Of a stretch of 64,000 nt of DNA, positions 35,020-44,777 are shown one piece after another. The stretch spans positions 1 to 64,000 of the forward strand of contig CAADYR010000091.1 in assembly GCA_900753305.1 (NCBI GenBank). The letters are read 5' to 3'. The translations under genes and the position numbers were made by a program. The notes under the pieces were generated by a model. That model had not been told where the DNA came from, searched no databases, and saw only the letters and a list, made by a program, of their open reading frames with translations. Every line of letters starts with the position of its first letter. The stretch's first letter is position 1. The DNA comes from Lachnospiraceae bacterium (GTDB lineage: Bacteria > Bacillota > Clostridia > Lachnospirales > Lachnospiraceae).

Positions 35020-38000
35020 ATGAAAAAAATAGATTTTACTAAGTTGTTTCATTTGAAAAAACGTACCATAACAATTTTGATATTTTCAGTTGTAATTATT
35101 GCAGTACTGTTTTTTAACTGGCGTTATTTTGAAGAAATGATAGCAGAAAATGAAACTGCGAATAATAAACAGACGCAAGTGGTGGAAATTACTACACAGA
35201 TGCAGGATACATCAGATAATCTGGCATATCTGGTACAAAATTATATTTTAACGGGAGATATGCAGTATTTTAAGGAATACTGGAATACAGAGCTTCACGG
35301 AGAAGGCAGAATCTCCATGGTTAGAAAGTTACAGAACTTTCGTTTAGAAGAAAGCGAGATGAAAAGTCTGGATATCATCAGACAGCGCTGTGATGAACTG
35401 GAAAAGCAGGAAGTATATGCAATGCGTCTGGCTTTTTCGGAATATAATGTACATTCACAGGATTATGAAGATGATATCGAATTGCAGGGATATATTCGAT
35501 ATGTGGAAAATTATGACAGAGTACCAGTTCCTAGAAAGGAACCGGATAGACCGTATAAGACCGAAACAGAACCTGATGCAATACAATACCTGTCTGGTGA
35601 TGAGTACAGTTATTGCACAGAACAGTTGAAGAATGCAATAGCAGAATTTATCAGTCAGGAACAGAACAAACTGGATGGGATAGAACAACAGATACATGCT
35701 ATTTCTAATCGGGCAATTCTTTTTCAAAGTATATGTATTCTGCTGGTGGTTATCTGTGTTGCTTTGCTTTTTCTGCAGAATCATAAAGTATATTCTCTTC
35801 GCAATCTGAATGAAAGTATCGTATCGGCAATGAGCGAAGAATATCGTCTGATTGCGCTTGTAAACCTTAAGAACCATCAGGTAACATGTCTTAAGGACAG
35901 CACAGAAGATTGGGAAGGTGGATCTTCCATGACAGCAGAATTAGGTGAGGTATCGGAAAATTATGTGAATAATCAGGTTGCTGTTGCCTATCAGGAATTA
36001 TTTCTCAGGACTGTTCAACCACTGAATATCGTACATAAATTTGAAGAGGGACAGGCTATTGTATCCTGCCTGTACAAAAATAATGCAGAAGAATGGATTA
36101 TGCTGGATATAACAAAATCACAGGGATATTCCAGGCAGAATCCCATTACGGTGTTTACTTTAAAAAATGCAGGAGAAATTATTCAACAGCAAAAGGAGCA
36201 AAGACAGAGAGATGAAATGCTGATGTATTTCAGCCGTGATTTCTTTGAAGTATATGTTGTTGATCTGAATGAGGGATCATATGAGATCATACGTTCCGCA
36301 GAACGATATGGTAACTATATTAAGAATTTGACTGGAGATTTTGTGCAATTGATGGAACTTGCGATTGTTTCGTGGACGAAGCCGCCATATCGTGATATGT
36401 TCCGTCAGTTGATCGATATGCAGGAAGTAAAGAACAGATTTGCATCCGGGGCAAAGAAAATAGAATTTATATATGAGTCGTACGATGAAAAATGGAAGAG
36501 CCTGCAATGTTTTCCTGTACCGGAATACGGATCGGGTAACGAGAAAATGATATTTGCCCTGAGAGACTATAATGAGGAAATGCAGATCAGAACCAATGAA
36601 GTATTAGCATCGGAGGCAATGAATAGTATTTATACATTGGTCGCATTTCGTGATTATGAGGCAAACCGTTATGAGTGCATTCATAGTTCAGAGGAATTAT
36701 TGAGTGATATACCGGATAAGGGCAATTATGATGATCTGAAACAGTATATTATAAATATTATGCATGAAGAGGATAAAGATAAATTCCTGCATGATCTTTC
36801 TGATAGAAGATTTGACAGAGATGGAAGGGCAGAATGTGAATTCCGTCTTAAGGATAAGGAGGGAAGATATCATTATTACCATGAATATGTTACGAAGGTA
36901 GATGTACCTTCTGGATCAAGAATGGTTATTCTGATGAAGAATATTGATGAGTCCAAGATGCATGAAATCTGGAAAGCTGAACAGTTGCAAAAGGAAATAC
37001 GTGCCAAGGAAAAGGAACTGGAAATGACCAAGTTACTGGCAAAGAAGAGCAAAGATCTGGAGAAAGCGTTAAAACAGGCTGAAAGTGCAAATGATGCTAA
37101 GAGCCGTTTTATGTCTAATATGTCTCATGATCTGAGAACACCTATGAATGCGATCCTTGGAATGACATACCTTGCAAAGAAACATATCAATGATACAGAA
37201 AAGGTGAACAAGTGTCTGGATACAATACTTGCATCTTCGGACAACATGCTGGCACTGATCAATGATGTGCTGGACATGAATAAGATTGAAAGCGGTGTGA
37301 TTGAGTTACATGAGAAGCCGGCTTCCTTACAAAAACTTATAGAAGATGTAGAAGTTATTTTCCGCAATAAATGTGAGGCGAATCAACAGGAACTGCTTAT
37401 CCAGTCCGGGCAGATGATTTATCCAAATGTAAAAATGGATGAACTTCGTATGAAACAGATTCTTATGAATTTATTGTCTAATGCTGTGAAATACACGCAA
37501 TCATTTGGAAAAGTTTCGATGGAAGTGATACAGGAAAAAACAGATGAAAATAAATGCTGTACCAGGTTTATTATTGCTGATGATGGAATTGGCATGAGCG
37601 AGAAGTTCATAAAACGTGTATTTGAACCATTTGAACGAGAGGAAACCGTATTGTCTGATAAAGTAGAAGGAACAGGACTTGGAATGGCAATCGTAAAAAA
37701 TCTGGTAGATATTATGAAAGGAACCATTGAAATAGAGAGTCGTGTTAATGTCGGTACGCAAGTGATTGTAACGATTCCTCTTGAAATTGCTTCGCAGGTA
37801 AAGAGAGAACCGGAGAAGAAGCTTAATGCAGAGCAGCATAAATATCCTGGAAAGCATATTCTTGTGGTGGAAGATAAGAGAATCAATATGGAGATCGTCA
37901 AAGGTTTCCTTGAGGACACAGAACTGATCATTGACGAGGCACGTAATGGAAAAGAAGCATTTGAAAAGGTTATGGCATCTCCAGAGGGAAGTATTGACCT

Positions 38001-38232
38001 GATCTTTATGGATATCCGTATGCCTGTTATGAAGGGGGATGAAGCCACAATGAAAATCAGACAACTGGACAGAGCGGATTGCAAGAAAATCCCTATTATT
38101 GCAATGACAGCAAATGCGTTGGAAAGTGATGTGGAAAATTCTTATAATTGTGGGATGAATGGACATATTTCCAAACCTATTGAACCTGAGGAAGTATATC
38201 GTTGCCTGAATAAATGGCTGATAGGAGCGTAA
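35020..38232 (+). CDS. hybrid sensor histidine kinase / response regulator
   Basis: A 1070-residue membrane sensor. A membrane segment near residues 16-34, a mostly helical extracellular domain to about 230 and a second segment near 231-252 are followed by two weakly conserved PAS-like regions. Then come HisKA with His703 in MSHDLRTPMNAI, HATPase_c with NLLSNAVKY and DDGIGM and GTGLGMAIV, and a C-terminal receiver with Asp998 in LIFMDIRMP. The receiver is fused with no HPt or DNA-binding output, so a separate HPt and regulator should exist elsewhere. No partner is adjacent. RBS TGAGG precedes the ATG. A small AGTAG/CTACT hairpin lies at about 34924-34940 in the upstream gap. The signal is unknown. 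Confidence 0.92.
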   Translation: MKKIDFTKLFHLKKRTITILIFSVVIIAVLFFNWRYFEEMIAENETANNKQTQVVEITTQMQDTSDNLAYLVQNYILTGDMQYFKEYWNTELHGEGRISMVRKLQNFRLEESEMKSLDIIRQRCDELEKQEVYAMRLAFSEYNVHSQDYEDDIELQGYIRYVENYDRVPVPRKEPDRPYKTETEPDAIQYLSGDEYSYCTEQLKNAIAEFISQEQNKLDGIEQQIHAISNRAILFQSICILLVVICVALLFLQNHKVYSLRNLNESIVSAMSEEYRLIALVNLKNHQVTCLKDSTEDWEGGSSMTAELGEVSENYVNNQVAVAYQELFLRTVQPLNIVHKFEEGQAIVSCLYKNNAEEWIMLDITKSQGYSRQNPITVFTLKNAGEIIQQQKEQRQRDEMLMYFSRDFFEVYVVDLNEGSYEIIRSAERYGNYIKNLTGDFVQLMELAIVSWTKPPYRDMFRQLIDMQEVKNRFASGAKKIEFIYESYDEKWKSLQCFPVPEYGSGNEKMIFALRDYNEEMQIRTNEVLASEAMNSIYTLVAFRDYEANRYECIHSSEELLSDIPDKGNYDDLKQYIINIMHEEDKDKFLHDLSDRRFDRDGRAECEFRLKDKEGRYHYYHEYVTKVDVPSGSRMVILMKNIDESKMHEIWKAEQLQKEIRAKEKELEMTKLLAKKSKDLEKALKQAESANDAKSRFMSNMSHDLRTPMNAILGMTYLAKKHINDTEKVNKCLDTILASSDNMLALINDVLDMNKIESGVIELHEKPASLQKLIEDVEVIFRNKCEANQQELLIQSGQMIYPNVKMDELRMKQILMNLLSNAVKYTQSFGKVSMEVIQEKTDENKCCTRFIIADDGIGMSEKFIKRVFEPFEREETVLSDKVEGTGLGMAIVKNLVDIMKGTIEIESRVNVGTQVIVTIPLEIASQVKREPEKKLNAEQHKYPGKHILVVEDKRINMEIVKGFLEDTELIIDEARNGKEAFEKVMASPEGSIDLIFMDIRMPVMKGDEATMKIRQLDRADCKKIPIIAMTANALESDVENSYNCGMNGHISKPIEPEEVYRCLNKWLIGA

Positions 38233-38236
38233 TGAA

Positions 38237-39133
38237 GTGAACATGGATATAAAAGAATGTACACTTTGCCCACGAAATTGCGGCGTAGACCGATCGCAGG
38301 GGCAAAGAGGCTATTGCGGAATGACACAGGAAATACGCCTTGCCAGAGCGGCTCTTCATATGTGGGAGGAACCCTGCATCAGTGGCAAAAACGGCTCCGG
38401 AACGGTATTTTTTACCGGGTGTCCTCTGCGTTGTATATTTTGTCAGAATCGGGAAATTGCACTGGGAGATGTAGGAAAAGCAGTTTCAATAGAACGTCTG
38501 GTGGAAATATTTTTTGAACTGAAAGCCAAGGGAGCACATAATATCAATCTTGTGACTCCAACACATTATGTGCCACAGATAGCGCAGGCTCTGGAGAAGG
38601 CAAAAGATGCAGGGATGAAGCTCCCTGTTGTGTATAATACAGGAAGCTATGAAAATGTAGAAACATTGAAGATGCTGGATGGACTGATTGATATTTATCT
38701 GCCTGATTTTAAATATGACAGCAGCGAACTGGCAATGAAGTATTCCCATGCACCGGACTATCGTGAAGTGGCAGATGCGGCAATCCATGAAATGTTAAGG
38801 CAGGTTGGAAAACCTGTTTTTGATGGTGATATGCTTCAACGCGGTGTGATTGTGCGCCATCTTGTACTTCCTGGGCATACAAAGGATTCTAAGGCGATAA
38901 TCAGACATTTAATAGAAGAATATCATAATGATATCTATATCAGTATTCTGAATCAATATACGCCCTTAGAAGGGCTTACAGAGTATCCTGAACTACAGCG
39001 AAAAGTTACAGCACGTGAATATGAGAGAGTAATTGATTATGCAATAAATATCGGGATAGAAAATGGTTTTATACAGGAGGGGGATACAGCACGCGAAAGC
39101 TTTATTCCTGATTTTTCCTGTGAAGGTGTATAA
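38237..39133 (+). CDS. radical SAM protein, PflA-like
   Basis: A 298-residue protein with the radical SAM motif C62-x3-C66-x2-C69 in TGCPLRCIFCQN. An N-terminal cysteine cluster (CTLCPRNCGVDR and GYCGM) could bind a second Fe-S centre. This layout matches the group annotated as pyruvate formate-lyase activating enzyme-related, but true PflA lacks that cysteine-rich start, so the target is uncertain. I keep the GTG at 38237 (GGAG 9-10 bases upstream); ATG 38243 is nearly as good. It starts four bases after the hybrid kinase stop, so the two may be co-transcribed. The HAD gene follows by 17 bases. Confidence 0.88.
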   Translation: MNMDIKECTLCPRNCGVDRSQGQRGYCGMTQEIRLARAALHMWEEPCISGKNGSGTVFFTGCPLRCIFCQNREIALGDVGKAVSIERLVEIFFELKAKGAHNINLVTPTHYVPQIAQALEKAKDAGMKLPVVYNTGSYENVETLKMLDGLIDIYLPDFKYDSSELAMKYSHAPDYREVADAAIHEMLRQVGKPVFDGDMLQRGVIVRHLVLPGHTKDSKAIIRHLIEEYHNDIYISILNQYTPLEGLTEYPELQRKVTAREYERVIDYAINIGIENGFIQEGDTARESFIPDFSCEGV

Positions 39134-39150
39134 AAGGAGGCTTATAAGAA

Positions 39151-39888
39151 ATGTATCAAAACTATATATTTGATCTATATGGAACATTATTGGATATTCA
39201 TACAGATGAATACAGCAAAAATTTTTACAAAAAATATGTAAAATGGTTGCGTAAGCAAGGTTTTTATTTTGATTGGAAACGTTTTCAGAAAACATTTCAG
39301 AAAGTTGAAAGAAAACATAGAGAAAGAACAAGTCCTCATCACAATCCGGAGATTCAGATTGAAGACGTTTTCTATGAGGTTTTTCTATCAAAAGGATATG
39401 AGTTGGCTGAAGAGGAAATTGTCTGGTTATGCGAAAGTTTCCGAAGAATTTCTCTGATTTACCTCAGACTGTTTCCGGATACATTGTCATGTCTGGAACA
39501 ATTAAAAAAAGCAGGTAAACATATCTATCTTCTGTCGAATGCACAACGGAGCTTTACCTGGCAGGAACTGGAAATCAGTGGAATACTGCCTTATTTTGAC
39601 GGTGTGTTGATATCTTCGGATGAGGATTGCATGAAACCAGACCCTGATTTTTATGATATTTTATGTGATCGTTATGGACTTGATAAGAAAGAATCTGTGA
39701 TGATCGGTAACGAACTGCGTTCGGATATGGCAGGAGCAGCAACGGCAGGAATAGATGGATTTTATATTAACAGGGAGGCACTTTTTCATGCACCCGATAA
39801 TCCACAATATCGGTTTGTTTCTCAGAATGGTTCCTTAATGGAAGTTCTTATACAGACGGGAGTGAACACAAATGCTGATCAGAGATGA
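39151..39888 (+). CDS. HAD-superfamily hydrolase
   Basis: A 245-residue HAD protein. Motif I is FDLYGTLLD with nucleophile Asp8. Motif II is LLSNAQ, the motif III lysine is in KPDPDFY, and motif IV is MIGNELRSDMAGA. The residue two after the nucleophile is Tyr10 rather than Asp. Phosphatases of the superfamily normally need Asp there, and Tyr is typical of 2-haloacid dehalogenase-like and some other members, so phosphatase activity is not certain. A helical cap lies between motifs I and II. RBS AAGGAGG lies 9-10 bases before the ATG. Its end overlaps the next gene by 17 bases. Confidence 0.88.
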   Translation: MYQNYIFDLYGTLLDIHTDEYSKNFYKKYVKWLRKQGFYFDWKRFQKTFQKVERKHRERTSPHHNPEIQIEDVFYEVFLSKGYELAEEEIVWLCESFRRISLIYLRLFPDTLSCLEQLKKAGKHIYLLSNAQRSFTWQELEISGILPYFDGVLISSDEDCMKPDPDFYDILCDRYGLDKKESVMIGNELRSDMAGAATAGIDGFYINREALFHAPDNPQYRFVSQNGSLMEVLIQTGVNTNADQR

Positions 39889-40138
39889 CTTTTTGTCACT
39901 TAATTTTGTAAAAAAGGAAGATTACAGTGGAAGTTATAAGGGAATGCGTTATCTGCTGCATCAGGCAGAAGTTGAAGAAGAGAAAAAACTGCAGATTTAT
40001 CTGTGGCCGGAACCCTTTTGCTTTGATGTGACGCCGGATGAACAAAAGATATCTGAGATGTTTCCTTTTAATGAAGATGGAATGGCACAGGGAATTGACT
40101 GGATGAACAGCCAGTATGAATCAATACGAAAGAAATAG
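39872..40138 (+). CDS. hypothetical protein, 88 residues
   Basis: An unrecognised small soluble protein. It overlaps the end of the HAD gene by 17 bases in another frame, with GGGAG 9 bases before its ATG, which suggests translational coupling. Words that stand out are SGSYKGMRYLLHQAE, IYLWPEPFCFDVTPDEQK and GIDWMNSQYESI. There are no cysteine pairs, membrane segments or signal peptide. The YKGMRYLL and WPEPFCFD runs look conserved rather than random. A bidirectional terminator follows directly. Function unknown. Confidence 0.65.
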   Translation: MLIRDDFLSLNFVKKEDYSGSYKGMRYLLHQAEVEEEKKLQIYLWPEPFCFDVTPDEQKISEMFPFNEDGMAQGIDWMNSQYESIRKK

Positions 40139-40142
40139 ATAT

Positions 40143-40179
40143 AAAAAACAACCCACATGACGGTATGGGTTGTTTTTTT
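40143..40179. terminator. bidirectional terminator between the 88-residue gene and rpsT
   Basis: AAAAAACAACCCA (40143-40155) pairs with TGGGTTGTTTTTT (from 40166), giving T-runs on both strands. Confidence 0.9.
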
Positions 40180-40197
40180 ATACTCTATATTCAAGAA

Positions 40198-40461
40198 TTA
40201 AGCCATCTGGTTTACAGCCTTGGATAAACGAGAAACTTTTCTGGAAGCGTAGTTCTTGTGATATACTCCCTTGGAAGTAGCCTTATCAATAACGCTGGTA
40301 GCGTTTAATAAAGCAGCTGCTGCAGCTTCCTTATCGTTAGCTTCGATTGCTGTATAAACTTTCTTAATAGCAGTCTTAACACCAGACTTGATAGCCTTGT
40401 TTCTGTCAGCCTTTGTTCTGTTTACAAGAATTCTCTTCTTTGCAGATTTGATGTTTGCCAT
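40198..40461 (-). CDS. rpsT: 30S ribosomal protein S20
   Basis: An 87-residue, Lys/Ala-rich helical protein that binds 16S rRNA. MANIKSAKKRILVNRTKADRN and GVYHKNYASRKVSRLSKAV are typical S20. The start is ATG 40461, with TGGAGGTG 6-7 bases upstream; the in-frame start at 40476 would overlap that RBS. It is divergent from gpr. Next to gpr/lepA is its common position in Firmicutes. Codon use is biased as for ribosomal genes. Confidence 0.97.
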   Translation of the reverse strand: MANIKSAKKRILVNRTKADRNKAIKSGVKTAIKKVYTAIEANDKEAAAAALLNATSVIDKATSKGVYHKNYASRKVSRLSKAVNQMA

Positions 40462-40651
40462 GCTTAACACCTCCATTCGTGAATTGCTGTATCATATCAT
40501 AGTTTGTTCCATTAAATCCGGACACGGACGTTCTAATGTAAACATACTCAAATATTGTAATTTATGGAACCTTTTCTGTCAATACATATTTCAAAAAAAA
40601 AGTGGGAAAATACCAAATATTATAAAATATTACAGGAAAGGTTGGAGATAT

Positions 40652-41578
40652 ATGCAGCAATTTCAGGTCAGAACGGATTTGGCATTAGAGGCGACAGAAA
40701 GCGTCAAAAAGCAGGAAGCGGGAGAAATCCGTGGCGTCGTCATGGAAGAGTACGATGTGCTGGAGGATGTGCATATCACAAAAGTGGTTGTAAAAAGTAA
40801 AAATGCGCAGAAAAGTCTTGGAAAGCCTATCGGAACATATATTACTTTGGAAGCTGCTTCGTTACAGGAAAATGATGAAGATTATCATCGGGAAATATCC
40901 GAGGAACTTGCAAAACAGTTGCAGGATATTTTGCCGGGTATTACAGATAAAGAACAGGCAGTTCTGGTCGTAGGACTTGGTAATCGTGAGGTAACTGCGG
41001 ATTCCCTGGGACCGTGCACAGTTGATAATCTTTTTATCACCAGACATATTATCAGGGAGTATGGGAGACAGGCATATCATGCAGATAAGATGCACGAAGT
41101 AAGTAGTCTGGTGCCGGGTGTAATGGCAAAGACGGGAATGGAAACATCAGAAATTATCAAGGGAGTCATATCAGAGACTAAACCGGACATAGTTATAGTA
41201 ATAGATGCCCTGGCGGCAAGAAGTATCAGAAGGCTAAACAGGACAATACAGATTACGGATACCGGGATACATCCGGGTTCTGGAGTGGGAAATCACAGAA
41301 ACGCACTGACGAGAGAAAGCCTGGGAGTTCCTGTAATTGCAATGGGAATTCCTATGGTTGTAGATGCTGCGACTATTGTGTGTGATGCTTTGGAACAGAT
41401 ATCAAGGGAATCTCTCGAATATTTCAGGAATAGTGAGGACACACAGCTTCATAATATGTATGTGACGTCCAAAAACATTGATGAAACAACAAAGCGATTA
41501 AGTTATACATTATCAGAGGCAATTAACATTGCACTGGATATGGAGGGGGGACAGTCAGATGAAAAGGATCATGGCTAA
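40652..41578 (+). CDS. gpr: spore germination protease GPR
   Basis: A 308-residue aspartic-type endopeptidase (EC 3.4.24.78) that degrades small acid-soluble spore proteins at germination. It starts QFQVRTDLALEATE, like the region of the Bacillus zymogen around the autoprocessing site, and carries VGLGNREVTADSLGP, IVIDALAARS and TDTGIHPGSGVGNHR. I start at ATG 40652 with TTGGAG upstream; an open frame back to 40388 has no family support and crosses the rpsT promoter. It overlaps spoIIP by 20 bases, the conserved gpr-spoIIP order. A gene for a protease with no use outside spores suggests that spores are made, or were until recently. Confidence 0.95.
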   Translation: MQQFQVRTDLALEATESVKKQEAGEIRGVVMEEYDVLEDVHITKVVVKSKNAQKSLGKPIGTYITLEAASLQENDEDYHREISEELAKQLQDILPGITDKEQAVLVVGLGNREVTADSLGPCTVDNLFITRHIIREYGRQAYHADKMHEVSSLVPGVMAKTGMETSEIIKGVISETKPDIVIVIDALAARSIRRLNRTIQITDTGIHPGSGVGNHRNALTRESLGVPVIAMGIPMVVDAATIVCDALEQISRESLEYFRNSEDTQLHNMYVTSKNIDETTKRLSYTLSEAINIALDMEGGQSDEKDHG

Positions 41579-42833
41579 GGAAAAGGGGATATTGCTTGGA
41601 ATATTCATATTGTGTATGATTCTGGGAATGCAGGCAATAGCAGAGATCAGAAACAGACCTGATACACTGCGGAAATGGATATATGAAGAAATTGCACAAC
41701 AGTGCAGTGAATTATGGAGTCCTGTACTGAGTTATACAGACAGTCGATGGAAAAGAGGAGATTTTGCAGAACAGGTGAGAAGTTTTTTGTGGAACCAGAT
41801 TCCATTATACCAATATATTCAGGATATGGAAACTGAATCGACATGTATTCAGTCTGAACCAGTGTATGATGCGGTATGGGTATTGGGCAGAATATCCTCT
41901 GATGAAACAGAGGAAGACCTTCAACGTTCTGTTCAGGAGGAAAATGAGGAGGCTATGCTGTCAGAACAAAGTAGAGATGCAGAAGTAATAAAAGATACAC
42001 AGCAACAATTGGAATCAATAGTCGGACCGGCAACAGATTTTGTGCCGGCAGAAAGCAAAACGGTTACGTATCTGCCATCACAGCTTTCAGATCCAAAGTT
42101 CATTAAAGAGCAGTTTTTTACGGAAGATGCTACAACACAGATAAATCTTGAACGACTGGATATTCATAAACTGTTAGGATTTGATGCTGCTCTGAAGCAG
42201 GATGCTTCCATGCCACAGATTCTGATCTATCATACACATTCACAAGAGGGATATGCGGATTCTGTACCAACTGATGCATCAACGACCATTATGGGGGTAG
42301 GAGAATATTTGAGTGCATTATTAAGAAATGAATATGGATATCAGGTGCTTCATCATATGGGGCAATATGATGTGGAAAGCAGGGACTATGCCTATTCCAA
42401 TGCTGCAGTGGGTCTGGAAAAAGTATTGACAGAGAATCCGTCCATAGAGGTCATTATTGACCTTCATCGTGATGAAATGCGGGAAGATGTGAGGCTGGTA
42501 ACCGATATTCAGGGAAGGAAAACTGCAAAGTTTATGTTTTTTAATGGATTAAGTTATACACGGGAAAGAGGAGAGATCACAACACTTCCGAATCCTTACA
42601 TACAGGAAAATCTGGCATTTGCCTTTCAGATGAAACTGGCAGCAGAGGAATATTATCCGGGACTTACCAGAAAAAGTTATTTAAAAGGGTACCGGTATAA
42701 TCTGCAGTATCGTCCTAAAAGTCTGCTGATAGAATTGGGGGCACAGACCAATACTTTACAGGAAGCATTGAACGCATGCCATCCATTGGCACATATTATT
42801 GATATGGTGCTTCGCGGAGAAATGCAGGAATAG
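41559..42833 (+). CDS. spoIIP: stage II sporulation protein P
   Basis: A 424-residue membrane-anchored amidase/endopeptidase of the engulfment complex. An N-terminal membrane segment (about residues 9-27) is followed by a variable acidic linker. The C-terminal SpoIIP domain has IYHTHSQEGYADS (zinc His), VIIDLHRDEM and LLIELGAQTNT. It works with SpoIID and SpoIIM; a SpoIIM-like gene is at 23.9 kb and spoIID is not in the window. ATG 41559 lies 12 bases after GGAGG and overlaps gpr by 20 bases. A start at 41529 would give a non-hydrophobic extension without support. Confidence 0.94.
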   Translation: MKRIMAKEKGILLGIFILCMILGMQAIAEIRNRPDTLRKWIYEEIAQQCSELWSPVLSYTDSRWKRGDFAEQVRSFLWNQIPLYQYIQDMETESTCIQSEPVYDAVWVLGRISSDETEEDLQRSVQEENEEAMLSEQSRDAEVIKDTQQQLESIVGPATDFVPAESKTVTYLPSQLSDPKFIKEQFFTEDATTQINLERLDIHKLLGFDAALKQDASMPQILIYHTHSQEGYADSVPTDASTTIMGVGEYLSALLRNEYGYQVLHHMGQYDVESRDYAYSNAAVGLEKVLTENPSIEVIIDLHRDEMREDVRLVTDIQGRKTAKFMFFNGLSYTRERGEITTLPNPYIQENLAFAFQMKLAAEEYYPGLTRKSYLKGYRYNLQYRPKSLLIELGAQTNTLQEALNACHPLAHIIDMVLRGEMQE

Positions 42834-42936
42834 CGGATAATCATAGACAATAAGGGAATTTATGTGTTATAATCTATTAGATTATGGCAACCATCACCGA
42901 GTGTGCTGGCTGCATGTTTGAGTATGGAGGAAGATT

Positions 42937-44754
42937 ATGTCACATATAGACCAGAGTAAGATCAGAAATTTCTGTATTGTTGCCCATATTGATCATGGCA
43001 AATCAACTTTGGCAGATAGAATTATTGAGAAAACAGGTCTGCTGACCAGCAGAGAAATGCAGGAGCAGGTACTTGATAATATGGATCTGGAGCGTGAAAG
43101 AGGCATTACGATCAAGGCACAGGCGGTAAGAACTGTATATAAGGCACAGGATGGTGAAGAATACATCTTTAATCTGATAGATACTCCCGGGCATGTTGAC
43201 TTTAATTACGAAGTCAGCAGGGCATTGGCTGCATGCGACGGTGCAATTCTTGTTGTAGATGCGGCGCAGGGAATTGAGGCACAGACTCTGGCAAATGTAT
43301 ATCTGGCACTGGATCATGATCTGGATGTATTTCCGGTAATTAATAAGATCGATCTGCCCAGTGCACAGCCGGAATGGGTCAAAAATGAAATTGAAGATGT
43401 TATCGGAATTGAAGCACAGGATGCGCCTCTGATCTCAGCAAAGAACGGAATCGGTATTGATGAAGTACTGGAAGCGATCGTACACAAAATTCCGGCGCCT
43501 AAAGGTAGTGTGGACAATCCTTTACAGGCATTGATCTTTGATTCATTATATGATTCCTACAAAGGCGTCATTGTATTTTGCCGTGTTATGGAAGGCAGGG
43601 TAGCCAAAGGAACTACGATCCGAATGATGGCGACGGGTGCTACAGCAGATGTAGTAGAGGTAGGATATTTTGGGGCTGGACAGTTTATTCCATGTGAAGA
43701 ACTTACGGCCGGAATGGTAGGTTATATTACTGCGTCTATTAAGAACGTGAAGGATACAGCAGTAGGTGATACTGTCACAGATGCGAACAGACCATGTGAA
43801 GCACCGCTTCCGGGGTATAAGAAAGTACAGTCAATGGTTTACTGTGGACTCTATCCTGCAGATGGAGCCAAGTATCCTGATCTGAGGGATGCATTGGAGA
43901 AATTGCAGTTGAATGATGCTTCACTGTATTACGAACCGGAAACATCCATTGCACTTGGATTTGGTTTCCGATGCGGATTCCTGGGATTACTGCACCTTGA
44001 GATTATTCAGGAGAGACTTGAGAGGGAGTATAATCTGGATCTTGTCACAACAGCACCCGGTGTTATTTATAAGGTTCATAAGACTAATGGTGAAGTGATA
44101 GAATTGACTAACCCGTCTAATCTGCCCGACCCTTCTGAAATAGATTATATGGAAGAACCTATTGTAAATGCTGAGGTTATGGTCACAACAGAATATATTG
44201 GTTCCATTATGGAATTGTGTCAGGAGAGACGAGGCCGTTATCTTGGAATGGAGTATGTAGAAGGAACACGTGCATTACTCAAATATGAACTGCCACTTAA
44301 TGAAATCATTTATGATTTCTTTGATGCATTGAAATCACGTTCAAGGGGCTATGCTTCTTTTGATTATGATATAAAAGGATATGAACAGTCTGAACTTGTT
44401 AAACTTGATATTCTGATCAATCATGAAGAAGTGGATGCATTATCCTTCATTGTGCATAAAGATTCTGCTTATGAAAGAGGCAGAAAGATGTGCGAAAAGT
44501 TAAAGGATGAAATTCCAAGGCATTTATTTGAAATACCGATTCAGGCAGCAGTAGGTGGTAAGATCATTGCGCGTGAAACGGTGAAAGCAATGCGTAAGGA
44601 TGTCCTTGCAAAATGCTATGGCGGTGATATATCGCGTAAGAAGAAACTGTTAGAGAAGCAGAAAGAGGGTAAGAAGCGTATGCGTCAGGTTGGCAATGTG
44701 GAAATCCCTCAGAGTGCGTTTATGGCAGTTCTGAAACTGGATGATGATAAATAA
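42937..44754 (+). CDS. lepA: elongation factor 4 (LepA)
   Basis: A 605-residue translational GTPase. G1 is [14 protein letters not shown]3 is DTPGHVDF and G4 is NKIDLP. The LepA-specific C-terminal domain ends [19 protein letters not shown]. It acts on the ribosome and is reported to back-translocate or aid initiation. RBS GGAGGA lies 6-7 bases before the ATG. It follows spoIIP by 103 bases and precedes hemW, a conserved Firmicute order. Confidence 0.98.
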   Translation: MSHIDQSKIRNFCIVAHIDHGKSTLADRIIEKTGLLTSREMQEQVLDNMDLERERGITIKAQAVRTVYKAQDGEEYIFNLIDTPGHVDFNYEVSRALAACDGAILVVDAAQGIEAQTLANVYLALDHDLDVFPVINKIDLPSAQPEWVKNEIEDVIGIEAQDAPLISAKNGIGIDEVLEAIVHKIPAPKGSVDNPLQALIFDSLYDSYKGVIVFCRVMEGRVAKGTTIRMMATGATADVVEVGYFGAGQFIPCEELTAGMVGYITASIKNVKDTAVGDTVTDANRPCEAPLPGYKKVQSMVYCGLYPADGAKYPDLRDALEKLQLNDASLYYEPETSIALGFGFRCGFLGLLHLEIIQERLEREYNLDLVTTAPGVIYKVHKTNGEVIELTNPSNLPDPSEIDYMEEPIVNAEVMVTTEYIGSIMELCQERRGRYLGMEYVEGTRALLKYELPLNEIIYDFFDALKSRSRGYASFDYDIKGYEQSELVKLDILINHEEVDALSFIVHKDSAYERGRKMCEKLKDEIPRHLFEIPIQAAVGGKIIARETVKAMRKDVLAKCYGGDISRKKKLLEKQKEGKKRMRQVGNVEIPQSAFMAVLKLDDDK

Positions 44755-44777
44755 AGAATGAATCAGGAGGGATGTGT

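Noticed and set aside
37419..38244. Minus-strand open frames of 221 and 247 codons
   Set aside because: Both are antisense to the HATPase and receiver domains of the hybrid kinase, with Ser/Ile/Phe-rich shadow composition.
38257..38517. 86-codon open frame in another frame of the radical SAM gene
   Set aside because: It has no RBS or family pattern, and the radical SAM frame contains all conserved cysteines.
39277..39291. GGAAACGTTTTC-like palindrome resembling the LacI operators
   Set aside because: It is inside the coding sequence of the HAD gene (codons for Lys-Arg-Phe-Gln), not near a promoter. A similar match in topA near 50686 was dropped for the same reason.
40388..40651. N-terminal extension of gpr
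   Set aside because: The frame is open but runs across the rpsT start and promoter region, has no family similarity, and the GPR start at 40652 has an RBS.
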